Part shown: piece by piece, positions 43,435-52,094 of the stretch
Layout of the letters: each line of letters starts with the position of its first letter
Numbering within the stretch: position 1 is the first letter of the stretch
NCBI RefSeq assembly: GCF_003955755.1
Contig: NZ_CP034465.1
Coordinates: 1,351,001-1,415,000, forward strand
From: Jeotgalibaca ciconiae
Lineage (GTDB): Bacteria > Bacillota > Bacilli > Lactobacillales > Aerococcaceae
DNA length: 64,000 nt
Reading direction: 5' to 3'
Translations under genes and position numbers: made by a program
Notes under the pieces: model-generated
What the model was told of the DNA's origin: nothing
What the model saw: the letters and a program-made list of their open reading frames with translations, nothing else
Database searches by the model: none

Positions 43435-43770
43435 ATGGGGTTAACAGGAGTAGTATTCGCTTTAATTTTTTTGATTTGTCTTTCTTTTTTTCTGTTGGGT
43501 ATGTATTTGTTGATTCGTAAAAGAGGGAAAAGGTTTCCGCCCTTTAAAGGCAGCTATTGGGTGCTGGCAGCACAAGGATTCTTTTTACTTTTATTTTTTA
43601 CAGAAATATTTGCGGCTCTTCCATCGATATTTTTTGATATAAGCTTATATGGCAGTGCCTTGTTCGGCGTGCTTTATAGTATAAAGGAAATTAAGAATAA
43701 TGTGCTGCTCGCACTGGTGTTAGGGGCTAGTACAATCTTTTTTTTCTTTTTATCCCCTTTACATGGCTAA
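43435..43770 (+). CDS. Small hypothetical membrane protein
   Basis: Protein of 111 residues with four helices (about 3-26, 42-63, 67-82, 89-107). The basic loop RKRGKRFPPFKG joins the first two. The start is ATG 43435, 8 bp after TAGGAGTGG; a GTG at 43426 overlaps that site. Alone on the + strand between divergent and convergent - strand genes. No family recognised. Confidence 0.65.
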   Translation: MGLTGVVFALIFLICLSFFLLGMYLLIRKRGKRFPPFKGSYWVLAAQGFFLLLFFTEIFAALPSIFFDISLYGSALFGVLYSIKEIKNNVLLALVLGASTIFFFFLSPLHG

Positions 43771-43865
43771 TAGGAAGTATGTGATTTTTAAATATCTATA
43801 AAAAAGGGACTCCAAGCGTAGTTCAGCTCGAAATCCTTTTCTTATTTGTTTCAACTACTGCTATG

Positions 43866-45176
43866 TTAAGAGTTTTCGAGGGCTTTTATTCTAAAGTCAC
43901 CCATCTGTTGATCAAGATTACTCCGCAAAGTTGTAAGGTTTTCGTGAGTTAACTGCTTGTCGGCGACTACTTGTTTGCCATCAATGAAAACGTCACGAAC
44001 ATTGCTGGCATTAGCAGAATAAACCAAGGCAGAATAAGGATCGAAGATCGGAAACATATTTACGGAATCCGTTTCAACTAAAACGATATCGGCTTTTTTA
44101 CCAACTTCTAACGAACCAATTTTGTCGGCAAGACCAATCGCTCTTGCACCGTCGATGGTTGCCATTTTAACAATCTCACGAGCAGGAAAAGCGGAACGAT
44201 CCTGTAAGTAAGTTTTATGGAAATTGGCAACCAAACGCATTTGTGTAAACAAATCTAAGGTGTTGCCACTACTCGGGCCGTCTGTGCCTAGTCCAACCCG
44301 TATCCCCGCATCTCTCATTTGTTGGACGGGCGCGATTCCTTTGGCGGATTTTGTATTTGCGCCGATACAATGAGCGACGGCTACATCCTGTTCTTTTAAA
44401 ATAGCAATATCTGCTTCCGTTGCGAAAATGCAATGGGCAGCGAGGACTCGATTATTTAGAATACCCCAGTCAGCTAAGAGTTCGACAGGAGTCTTACCGT
44501 ATTCATCTTTATACTGTTTCATCTCGAAGCTCATTTCGCTTAAATGAATTGAAAAAGGTATGTCATATTTTTCTGAAATCGCAGCCGCTTTCTGTAAGGA
44601 GTCTTTGGTATTTGTATAAGGTGCATGAGGAGCGATTGCAGGAATGATTCGGTCATGACCCAGCCACTTTGGAATAAAAGTTTCACAGTATGTTAAACCA
44701 CCGTAGGCTTCCCTGCTGTCGCAGGCTTCTTCCAGAACTGTTTCTGCTAAGATTGCGCGAGAGCCCATTTCATCCGTTGCTTTCGCCAGTTCATCTTCAA
44801 AGTAATACATATCAAAGAAAGTAGTGATTCCTGCTAATTGCATCTCGGCAATGGCATATTTTCCGCTATGGTAGGCAAGTTCCTTGGTCATACAAGCATT
44901 TTCTAATGGGAACAAGAAGCGGGTTAATCGATCGGGGGTATCATCGCCAAGCGAACGGAAAGGAATCATACCGATATGTGTATGAGTATTGACCATGCCT
45001 GGTATTGCAAAGGCTCCTTTTCCATCGAGCGTGTGTACCTTGGACTGGGAAGGAACTTCTGACATAGGACCCACTTCTTGTATGAGATTATTTTTTAGCA
45101 GAATGTAGCCAGGATTGTATTCTGTAAATTTTTCATCCATTGTTAAGATATGTAGATTAATTAATAAAGTCTGCAT
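43866..45176 (-). CDS. Amidohydrolase, MTA/SAH-deaminase-like
   Basis: Metal-dependent deaminase of about 436 residues in the TrzA/AtzA/MtaD group. Metal ligands: HTHIG (about 65-69), APHAPYT with His, the HLSE loop, HCIFAT, and the late Asp in GLGTDGPSSGN. Relatives deaminate S-adenosylhomocysteine, methylthioadenosine or related purines. The start is the third ATG of ATGATGATG behind GTGGAGG, so it overlaps the end of the adenine deaminase gene by 20 bp and the two are translationally coupled. Confidence 0.85.
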   Translation of the reverse strand: MQTLLINLHILTMDEKFTEYNPGYILLKNNLIQEVGPMSEVPSQSKVHTLDGKGAFAIPGMVNTHTHIGMIPFRSLGDDTPDRLTRFLFPLENACMTKELAYHSGKYAIAEMQLAGITTFFDMYYFEDELAKATDEMGSRAILAETVLEEACDSREAYGGLTYCETFIPKWLGHDRIIPAIAPHAPYTNTKDSLQKAAAISEKYDIPFSIHLSEMSFEMKQYKDEYGKTPVELLADWGILNNRVLAAHCIFATEADIAILKEQDVAVAHCIGANTKSAKGIAPVQQMRDAGIRVGLGTDGPSSGNTLDLFTQMRLVANFHKTYLQDRSAFPAREIVKMATIDGARAIGLADKIGSLEVGKKADIVLVETDSVNMFPIFDPYSALVYSANASNVRDVFIDGKQVVADKQLTHENLTTLRSNLDQQMGDFRIKALENS

Positions 45177-46884
45177 CATCATCCTCCACTAAAGGAATGT
45201 GTTCGTGCGTGTGAACATCCATCATTCCAAAATCCGTAATTTTTATTTTTGGAGAAACCGGTAAGGACAGGGTAGAAAAGGACATGATCTCATTCGTATT
45301 TTTGTAGCCTATCTCACGCATGCCATTCCGCACAGCTTGCAGCTGTTTGCCTAGTACTGGCACCGATTCATCGCTCAAGATTCCTCCAATTGGCAATGGA
45401 CAAGCAGCTGTAACTTTCCCATCTTTCGACACCGCATATCCGCCATTCAGACGCAATAGTTCTTCTTGGACTTGTAAAATATCTTCCATTGAAGTTCCCA
45501 TTACCATCAAGTTGTGATGATCATGCGCCCAAGTTGTTCCGACAGCTCCTTTTTCAGTGAGAGCATTTTCTACTAATCCATAACCAATATTTCCATTTTT
45601 TCCATATCGTTCCATGACCAGAATAAGTGCCAGACCGCTATTTTCCCAATCTAATAGGCCATTTTTAACGGAAATCTCACGTTGCACATGTTCGGTGAAC
45701 GTTCCAATTTCTTGAATTTGCATGACATTGCAGAGAACGCAGTTTTGCTTTTTGGAAATCGGGAACTGCAAGTCATCTTTTGTTAGCGGACTACAATGGA
45801 TGGAATGATAAAACTGTTCCGGAAAGGCACTGTCATTTTTTGAGTAAGACATTTCGTCACCGCGTGAATGAACAAGCTTTCCTTTTTTATAGACGGCTTC
45901 AATGTGCACATTTTCTAATTGATCTAAAATAAGAAAATCAGCCAGATAACCAGCGGAAATGGATCCACGGTCTTGAAATCCCATTCTGCGGGCAGCTGTG
46001 TAGGTAGTCGTATAAATGGCCTCCCTAACCGGCATGCCTGCTTCAATCGCAAGGCGCACATTTGCATCCAAATGCCCTTCTAATAAATCATCCGCCATAA
46101 TATCATCGGTGATAATGGCAATGTGCTCGAATAATTGGTGTTTGTTGAGTACGGCAATGTTTTCTGGCGTAATGGATTTCTTTTGGAATTCCAAGAAAAT
46201 GCCACTTTTGATTTTCTCCAGGATAGAGTCGGGAGATTGATGAGTATGATCAGCTGTGATTCCTGCATACATGAATTTACTTAAGTCTTCTCCTGTGACG
46301 CGAGGAACGTGCCCCTCTAGTGGCATAAATGGTTTCTGTTCTTGGACTGTTTTTAAAATTTGACGAATGAGCGAATCGGGCTCACTTGTGATGCCTTTAA
46401 AGTTCATTGCTTCTCCAAGCGCAATCACATCAGGATGTTCAAGTAAGCTTAGGACTTCTTCGATTCCGATGATTCCACCGGTAGTTTCTAATTCAGGCGT
46501 AGTGGATGGAACAGAAGAAGGAATGGCATAGAATATGTCCAATTCTGTTTTTTCGTCCATAAAAGTTCTAATACCTTCTAAACCAAAAACATTGGCAATT
46601 TCATGTGAGTCTGCAACCACTGTGGTAACGCCATGGGACAGGGCAGCGCCGGAGAATGTGGCCGGTGGAATCATCGAGCTTTCAATGTGCATGTGAATAT
46701 CGATGAAACCTGGAATAATGTATTTACCGCTAGCATCAAGGATTTTTGAGGGATGTAAGTAGCGTAAATTTTCTTTACTAACATAGTAGAATTTTTCACC
46801 GGAAATGGCGATATTTTCTACGTCAAATGTTTTTAGAAAGCTGTTGAAAACCAACGCATTTTCAATAAGTAAATCAATTTTCAT
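45157..46884 (-). CDS. ade: Adenine deaminase
   Basis: Converts adenine to hypoxanthine and ammonia. 575 residues. Metal site HMHIESSMIPPATFSGAALSHGVTTVVADSHEIANVFG (about 64-102), then ALGEAMN and LEGHVPRV blocks, and C-terminal adenine-deaminase domain with TTWAHDHHNLMVMG. Length and motifs match the bacterial AdeC type. ATG after AAAGGAG. Together with the coupled deaminase and the ABC importer downstream on the same strand, it suggests purine scavenging. Confidence 0.95.
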   Translation of the reverse strand: MKIDLLIENALVFNSFLKTFDVENIAISGEKFYYVSKENLRYLHPSKILDASGKYIIPGFIDIHMHIESSMIPPATFSGAALSHGVTTVVADSHEIANVFGLEGIRTFMDEKTELDIFYAIPSSVPSTTPELETTGGIIGIEEVLSLLEHPDVIALGEAMNFKGITSEPDSLIRQILKTVQEQKPFMPLEGHVPRVTGEDLSKFMYAGITADHTHQSPDSILEKIKSGIFLEFQKKSITPENIAVLNKHQLFEHIAIITDDIMADDLLEGHLDANVRLAIEAGMPVREAIYTTTYTAARRMGFQDRGSISAGYLADFLILDQLENVHIEAVYKKGKLVHSRGDEMSYSKNDSAFPEQFYHSIHCSPLTKDDLQFPISKKQNCVLCNVMQIQEIGTFTEHVQREISVKNGLLDWENSGLALILVMERYGKNGNIGYGLVENALTEKGAVGTTWAHDHHNLMVMGTSMEDILQVQEELLRLNGGYAVSKDGKVTAACPLPIGGILSDESVPVLGKQLQAVRNGMREIGYKNTNEIMSFSTLSLPVSPKIKITDFGMMDVHTHEHIPLVEDDDADFIN

Positions 46885-46925
46885 TATGAACTCCTTTCAC
46901 GATTTGAAAATATCGTGCTTTATTT

Positions 46926-47082
46926 TAGACTAGGGGATTATAAGTTCAGCCATCAATGTCTAGCTCCCAAGTCCTGACCTAGTGAAAAAAAGATAAATTT
47001 GCCCCATTGCGCGCTTCGCTGCTCATTCAGGGTCAAATTTCCTATTTTTTCATAGGCCAAGGCGGACTTGTCCGCTTTTCTT
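46926..47082 (+). repeat. Dispersed structured repeat, family 2, copy E (internal deletion)
   Basis: Same ends as copies F and G (TAGACTAGGGGATTATAAG ... GGACTTGTCCGCTTTTCTT), but about 51 bp of the inner loop is missing between GCTGCTC and ATTCAGGG. The stem has one change (TGACCTA for TGGCCTA), which would pair as G-U only in the - strand transcript. Confidence 0.85.
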
Positions 47083-47095
47083 ATGTTATTTTAAA

Positions 47096-47197
47096 ATACA
47101 GCCCAGATATTTGTTCTGTACTTTATATATTGGCGGAAAAGTAAATTACAGGCCAGATTTTTACTCTGTACTTTACTTTACCGCAGAAAGTAAGGGG
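47096..47197. repeat. Two tandem 50-bp direct repeats
   Basis: ACAGCCCAGAT at 47098 and ACAGGCCAGAT at 47148 start two similar units containing CTCTGTACTTTA or TTCTGTACTTTA and ending GCGGAAAAGTAA or CGCAGAAAGTAA. They separate repeat copies E and F. Confidence 0.65.
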
Positions 47198-47214
47198 CCG
47201 GAAGGATTTTCTTG

Positions 47215-47422
47215 TAGACTAGGGGATTATAAGTTCAGCCATCAATGTCTAGCTCCCAAGTCCTGGCCTAGTGAAAAAAAGATAAATTTGCCCCATTGCG
47301 CGCTTCGCTGCTCGCTAACGCATATCATTCGACTAACCCGCTGAAGCGTGAAGTCTCCTGACAATTCAGGGTCAAATTTCCTATTTTTTCATAGGCCAAG
47401 GCGGACTTGTCCACTTTTCTAA
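47215..47422 (+). repeat. Dispersed structured repeat, family 2, copy F
   Basis: Full-length copy of 208 bp. As far as I can read it is identical to copy G at 60808-61015. Long stem AAGTCCTGGCCTAGTG ... CATAGGCCAAGGCGGACTT with a branched loop (ACCCGCTGAAGCGTG). Confidence 0.9.
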
Positions 47423-47435
47423 TCTTTGCATCAAA

Positions 47436-47614
47436 GAAAAGGGCTGGAAAAAACTCCCAGCCCTTTGTCTCTACCCGAATAATGCAACGTAAATGTGCTC
47501 AAAAAGGCAGCCCCGACTTCCACTTCACGAATAATGCTCAGATGGTCTGCAACCATCTGAGCATTATTCGCTCCAGTGATTCGGTGCTAAACGCCTTTTT
47601 TCCCACTCTCCTCT
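47436..47614 (+). repeat. Dispersed structured repeat, family 1, copy D
   Basis: Outer hairpin AAAGGGCTGG / CCAGCCCTTT (changed from GGGGCCGG, still paired). The inner stem of 19 bp is perfect (CGAATAATGCTCAGATGGT / ACCATCTGAGCATTATTCG). It lies just past the stop of the solute-binding protein gene, and with copies E and F fills the gap 46885-47627. Confidence 0.88.
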
Positions 47615-47627
47615 ATTTATCTGTATA

Positions 47628-48677
47628 TTATTGATTCAGTACTTGATTCCATTGACTGATCCATTGTTCCATTTGTTCGTTTACAAAGGTAAAATCAATT
47701 GCTTTCGCGCGTTGTGCAACGTCACCATATGTTTTGTTTGCTGCAACTTCTTCGTCTAGTTCAACGTCTGCATTTGTAGGAGCTTCATTTAAAGAACCTG
47801 CAGTAGTTGTTTGTAATTCTTCACTTAGTTTCCAGTTGATAAAGTCGTAAGCAGCTTCTTTGTTTTCTGAAGAGGCAACTACGTTTAATGTATTGAAGTT
47901 AGCGTAGGTACCAGATTCTGGAACGATGTATTGTACGTCTGGATTTGCTTCAGAGATAATTGGGAAAGCAAAGTCTCCTACAACTGCTGCAACAATTTCA
48001 CCAGCTTGGAATAAATTCGCTAAGTCAGATGATTTTGTATAGGTTTTGGTAATATTTGGTTTTAATTCAGTTAATGCTTCAAAGCCAGCTTCGCCATTAT
48101 CGGAAGCAATATCAATGCCTTTGTAATCACTTGCTACATGAAGCATTGCCGGTCCAAAAGTAGTTGTGATATCAGGAATAGAAATTTTTCCTGCCAGTGA
48201 TGGATCCCATAAATCAGACCATTCATCGATCGTCATTCCAGCAGCTTCTTCATTGTAGATAATACCAATGCTGTTCATTGTATAAGGAGCACCAGAAGTA
48301 TCAACTGCATCTTTTGCACCGTCTACTAGAAGTGCCAAGTTTGGAACTTTTGTTTCATCAAGAGGTTCAAACAATCCGTCAGCAACCCCCGTAGCAGCAT
48401 TTGCCTGAGAAAGTTCAATGACGTCAATTGTCGAGTTAGGATTGTTTTCTAATTTGGTGAAACGTTCGCTTGAATTTCCTACTTCATAAGTAATCTTGAT
48501 TCCTTCAGCTTCTTGGAAGGGTTCGAAAATATCACTCTTGATAACATCTTCGCTGATTGCGAAAGTAGAAATGACTAGTTCGCCGCTGCTTTCACTTGAT
48601 CCAGAGTCTGTATTGCCACATGCTGCTAAAAAACTAACTGCTGCTAGAGATAATGTCGCTGCTTTCCATTTTTTCAT
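47628..48677 (-). CDS. Solute-binding lipoprotein of a polyamine-type ABC importer
   Basis: Extracellular binding protein of 349 residues, lipobox LAAC (Cys20), mature part of the PotD/FbpA/AfuA-like fold (LVISTFAISEDVIKSDIFEPFQEAEGIKITYEVGNSSERFTKL, YTMNSIGIIYNEE, AAYDFINWKLSEE). Such proteins bind polyamines, thiamine, iron or phosphonates; the ligand cannot be set. It is the last gene of the importer operon, with AAAGGAG before the ATG. The neighbouring deaminases make a purine-related ligand worth testing. Confidence 0.88.
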   Translation of the reverse strand: MKKWKAATLSLAAVSFLAACGNTDSGSSESSGELVISTFAISEDVIKSDIFEPFQEAEGIKITYEVGNSSERFTKLENNPNSTIDVIELSQANAATGVADGLFEPLDETKVPNLALLVDGAKDAVDTSGAPYTMNSIGIIYNEEAAGMTIDEWSDLWDPSLAGKISIPDITTTFGPAMLHVASDYKGIDIASDNGEAGFEALTELKPNITKTYTKSSDLANLFQAGEIVAAVVGDFAFPIISEANPDVQYIVPESGTYANFNTLNVVASSENKEAAYDFINWKLSEELQTTTAGSLNEAPTNADVELDEEVAANKTYGDVAQRAKAIDFTFVNEQMEQWISQWNQVLNQ

Positions 48678-48694
48678 GATTATAAAATCTCCTT

Positions 48695-49729
48695 TTATAC
48701 TAATATGATTTTTTCTGGAGCGAAGTAAAGTGTTACTTCGTCACCCGATTGATATACATCTGAATTTTCATCATTGACTAGCAAACTGCCTAATGCAGTT
48801 TCCACTTCGTATTGGTAGCTTTTTCCTAAAAATGTCCGAACAAGAACGGTTCCTTTTACCGTATTGTCGCTTTCTGTAGTAGAAACGACTTCGATATCAT
48901 CTGGACGGATGGTAGCTTTTACTCGGTTTTTTTCGGTAGAACGGATCGTATTGAAGCGAGCACCATTTGCGGCTTCGTAAATCATTTCTCGTTCTTTAGT
49001 CAAATCAATAAAGTTCTCAAAGCCGATAAAACGTGCAACAAATTCTGTTTTTGGATTTTTATAAATTTCTTCAGGCGAGTCATATTGTTCAATAACACCT
49101 TTATTCATAACCGCAACTTTGTCAGAAATTGAGAAGCATTCCTCTTGATCATGAGTAACAAAAATCGTTGTAATGCCCAACTGACGCTGGATTCGTTTGA
49201 TTTCCATGCGCATGGTAACGCGTAATTTTGCATCTAAGTTACTCAATGGTTCATCAAGTAACAATAATTTGGGCTCCATCACTAAAGCACGAGCCAATGC
49301 AACCCGTTGACGTTGACCACCGGAAAGCTGCTTTGGATATCGATCGGCGAATTCTGCCAGACCAGTTTTCTCTAACATATTTACGACTTTTTCTTCAATG
49401 CTTGCCTTTTTCTCTTTTTTCAGCTTCAAGCCAAATGCGACATTTTCAAAAATCGTTAAATGAGGAAAGAGGGCATATGATTGAAATACCATTCCAAAAT
49501 TTCGTTTATGGACAGGTACTTTTGTTAAATCCATTTCGTCCACAATAAAATTTCCATCATTCGGTTCAATCAGTCCTGCGATCACTCGCAAAGTGGTCGT
49601 TTTCCCACAACCTGATGGACCTAACAGGGAAACAAGCTCCCCTTTTTCGATGGATAAGCGTAAGTCTTTTAGAATATCATTTTTTCCGTCGTAACTGACA
49701 CGGATATCCTTTAATTGCACAAAAGCCAT
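48695..49729 (-). CDS. ABC importer ATP-binding protein (PotA-like)
   Basis: ATPase of 344 residues. Walker A GPSGCGKTT (about 36-44), Q-loop FQSYALFPHL, signature LSGGQRQRVALARAL, Walker B LLLLDEPLSNLDAKLR, His switch FVTHDQEE, then a TOBE domain (about 245-344, KATIRPDDIEVV). The pattern is that of the polyamine/iron/molybdate class, which powers a two-permease importer as found upstream. The ATG follows AAGGAGG, and the solute-binding gene follows 17 bp on. Confidence 0.93.
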   Translation of the reverse strand: MAFVQLKDIRVSYDGKNDILKDLRLSIEKGELVSLLGPSGCGKTTTLRVIAGLIEPNDGNFIVDEMDLTKVPVHKRNFGMVFQSYALFPHLTIFENVAFGLKLKKEKKASIEEKVVNMLEKTGLAEFADRYPKQLSGGQRQRVALARALVMEPKLLLLDEPLSNLDAKLRVTMRMEIKRIQRQLGITTIFVTHDQEECFSISDKVAVMNKGVIEQYDSPEEIYKNPKTEFVARFIGFENFIDLTKEREMIYEAANGARFNTIRSTEKNRVKATIRPDDIEVVSTTESDNTVKGTVLVRTFLGKSYQYEVETALGSLLVNDENSDVYQSGDEVTLYFAPEKIILV

Positions 49730-49754
49730 TTGCTGGCGTCCTCCTTATTATGTC

Positions 49755-50534
49755 TTATGAGATAGATGCGAGTCCTAGTGTTTTTTCGATTCCGACCATT
49801 AGTAAAATCGTACCGAGCATTAACATGACAGATAAAGCAGAAACAGTGGGATCATAATTATATTCAATGTAACTCATCAGGTTTGTTGGCAGTGCAGTAA
49901 CGCCTGGGCCTGAAAGAAACTGTGATACTGGGATATTGTTAAAGGAATTAATAAAAGCCAACATAAAAGAGGCGAAGATTCCCGAAGTGATATTCGGTAA
50001 TACCACTTTAAAGAAAGCGAATAGTTTTGTGCTTCCTAATGTCCAAGCGGCTTCTTCAATGGAAAAATCAAGCTGTTCCAAACTAGAACCAACTACACGG
50101 ATAATGTAAGGCAGACTGATTAGGAAATGCCCAAGTAAGAGACCTTGGAAAATCGGGAACTGCATCCGAATTACGATAAACTGAAACAAGGAAAAACCAA
50201 CAACCACTCCAGGGATAATGGTAGGAGAAAGGAAAAAACTTTTCAAAGCCTTTCTACCGGGAAAAGAATATCTCGAAAGAGCATAAGCTGCTGGAACTCC
50301 AATGAATAATGCTAAAATGGTTGCTAAAAGTGAAATCCGTAAGCTTAACCAAAAACTACTAATAAATCCTCCCACTTGAAATACATTTGCATACCATTTA
50401 AAAGTGAACCCTTCAATTGGAAATTGAATCGTAGGATTTTCTCCAAAAGAGGTTACAATGATAATAAATAAGGGTAAAAATAAGAAAAGGAAAACAAGTA
50501 ATACGAAAAACGTTAATCCTTTTTGTTTACGCAT
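49755..50534 (-). CDS. ABC importer permease (PotC-like)
   Basis: Membrane subunit of about 259 residues with six helices. The EAA loop EEAAWTLGSTKLFAFFKVVLPNITSGI (about 167-193) contacts the ATPase. The start is ATG 50534 behind GGAGGAG; the frame is open for 12 codons more, inside the upstream gene. It overlaps the PotB-like gene by 8 bp. Confidence 0.92.
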   Translation of the reverse strand: MRKQKGLTFFVLLVFLFLFLPLFIIIVTSFGENPTIQFPIEGFTFKWYANVFQVGGFISSFWLSLRISLLATILALFIGVPAAYALSRYSFPGRKALKSFFLSPTIIPGVVVGFSLFQFIVIRMQFPIFQGLLLGHFLISLPYIIRVVGSSLEQLDFSIEEAAWTLGSTKLFAFFKVVLPNITSGIFASFMLAFINSFNNIPVSQFLSGPGVTALPTNLMSYIEYNYDPTVSALSVMLMLGTILLMVGIEKTLGLASIS

Positions 50535-51366
50535 GGATGTCTCCTCCTCTCCGGTCAACTCTAGTTGCAATCCAATTAAAGAGATTCATTACTAAGACGG
50601 TCGTAACAATCATAATTAAGGCAATCACACCTGCGTCTTGCCAGTTACCTAAAGTCATGGCATTTTGATAAAGGAAAGTCGACATCATCATGTTTTGATT
50701 TCCACCTAAAAGCTGCGGGGTCGTATAAGCAGTCAATGTTCCGGTGAAGACAAGGATACTTCCAACAATGACACCTGGAATGCTCAATGGCCAAATGACT
50801 TTTACAAAAGCAGTTAAGGGGCTAGCTCCAAGAGTTTCGGCAGCTTCAACGATTTCTGTATCGATATTTTCTAAAATCCCTACTAGGGTAGTAATCATAA
50901 GTGGTAAAAATAAATAAACAGAACCGACTGTAATCGCAAATTCACTGTATAACATCCGAATAGGTTCTGAAATCCAACCGACGCTTAGTAAAAAGCGATT
51001 GATAATACCATTTGTTCCGAGAATGTTAATCCACGCAAAGCTTCGGACAACAGAATTTGTTAATAATGGAAATAAAACCAACCCCATCATGAGGCTTCTC
51101 CATTTTCGATTGTTCCTTGCAATGAAATAAGCGGTGGGCAGGCCAAAAATGACAGTAACAAGTGTCACAAGTAAGGAAATTTTAATGGTTCGCCATAGAA
51201 TCGTTCGGTTATAAGAATCCATGAAGAAAGAAAAATAAGATTCTAATGTAAAAGCTCCATCGTAAAAAGTGGGCCATATAACAGAAATAAGAGGTAATAC
51301 TAAAAAGACGACTAACAAAATGAATCCCGGAGTAACAATCAAATATGGGACGTTTTTGGATGACAC
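50527..51366 (-). CDS. ABC importer permease (PotB-like)
   Basis: Membrane subunit of 279 residues, first gene of the four-gene importer operon. Six helices, EAA loop VEAAETLGASPLTAFVKVIWPLSIPGVI (about 191-218). GTG start with AAAGGAGG 9 bp upstream. Its order permease-permease-ATPase-binding protein is unlike the classical potABCD order, which makes polyamine specificity less certain. Confidence 0.92.
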   Translation of the reverse strand: MSSKNVPYLIVTPGFILLVVFLVLPLISVIWPTFYDGAFTLESYFSFFMDSYNRTILWRTIKISLLVTLVTVIFGLPTAYFIARNNRKWRSLMMGLVLFPLLTNSVVRSFAWINILGTNGIINRFLLSVGWISEPIRMLYSEFAITVGSVYLFLPLMITTLVGILENIDTEIVEAAETLGASPLTAFVKVIWPLSIPGVIVGSILVFTGTLTAYTTPQLLGGNQNMMMSTFLYQNAMTLGNWQDAGVIALIMIVTTVLVMNLFNWIATRVDRRGGDIHA

Positions 51367-51631
51367 AAGAAAATCCTCCTTTAGGACTAATTAAGAATTT
51401 TAAAAAAATGAACGAATATAATTAAACCATTAGTGGATTATAAGACCAAAACGAGTGTTTTTCAAGTGAAAAACGAATAAACAACAATATTTTTAAATTG
51501 ATTGTTCGGTTATCGTTAAAACAAGATAAAAGAAATAGAGAGAACAGTCCTCTTTTTTCGAAGAATATTGTATAATTAGAAGGAAGAAAAAGTAAGAACA
51601 GGTAGATTGATAAAAAAAGAGGAGTGAGACC

Positions 51632-52084
51632 ATGCGCAATAAGAAAAAAGGATTGTTTTTATTTGGAATGTGTCTATTAATCGGAACTTTATCAGCTTGT
51701 GGCGGACAATCTTCAATGGAAAAATCACCCTATTCAGAAGGGGATTTGAATCAGTTGGATCGCGTTAGTATGTCAACGACTGAAAGTGTTTATCCAGTGG
51801 GAACATCGGAAATAAAGGTAACCATCTCCAACGAGACCGAAGAAGAGTATGCATATGGCGTAGAATTCACGGTAGAAAAACAAGAAGAGGAAGAATGGTT
51901 TGTCGTACCTTTTGAAGACGGAGTTGCATGGATTGCGATTGCTCATATTTTAGCTCCAAACAGTGAGAATACAGAGACACTCTCTTTTGACTTGCTTGAA
52001 AAAGAGTTAGAAGAAGGGTCCTATCGTGTTATAAAAACCATTGCAGGTGAGCCTGTATTGGCAATGTTTACAATAGAAAAATGA
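51632..52084 (+). CDS. Lipoprotein with an immunoglobulin-like domain
   Basis: Predicted lipoprotein of 150 residues, lipobox LSAC (Cys23), mature region about 45-150 with beta-sandwich strands (SVYPVGTSEIKVTISNETEEEYAYGVEFTVEKQEEEEWFVVPF, LEEGSYRVIKTIAGEP). This pattern is common in small Bacillota lipoproteins annotated as Ig-like. The ATG follows AGAGGAGTGAG. rsmG starts 10 bp after the stop, so the two are co-transcribed, an unusual partner for rsmG. Confidence 0.8.
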   Translation: MRNKKKGLFLFGMCLLIGTLSACGGQSSMEKSPYSEGDLNQLDRVSMSTTESVYPVGTSEIKVTISNETEEEYAYGVEFTVEKQEEEEWFVVPFEDGVAWIAIAHILAPNSENTETLSFDLLEKELEEGSYRVIKTIAGEPVLAMFTIEK

Positions 52085-52094
52085 GGGAAATTAA

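Noticed and set aside
47111..47634. Two + strand frames of 75-77 codons between the deaminase and importer operons
   Set aside because: They consist of family 1 and family 2 repeat sequence, recur wherever the repeats do, and lack ribosome sites.
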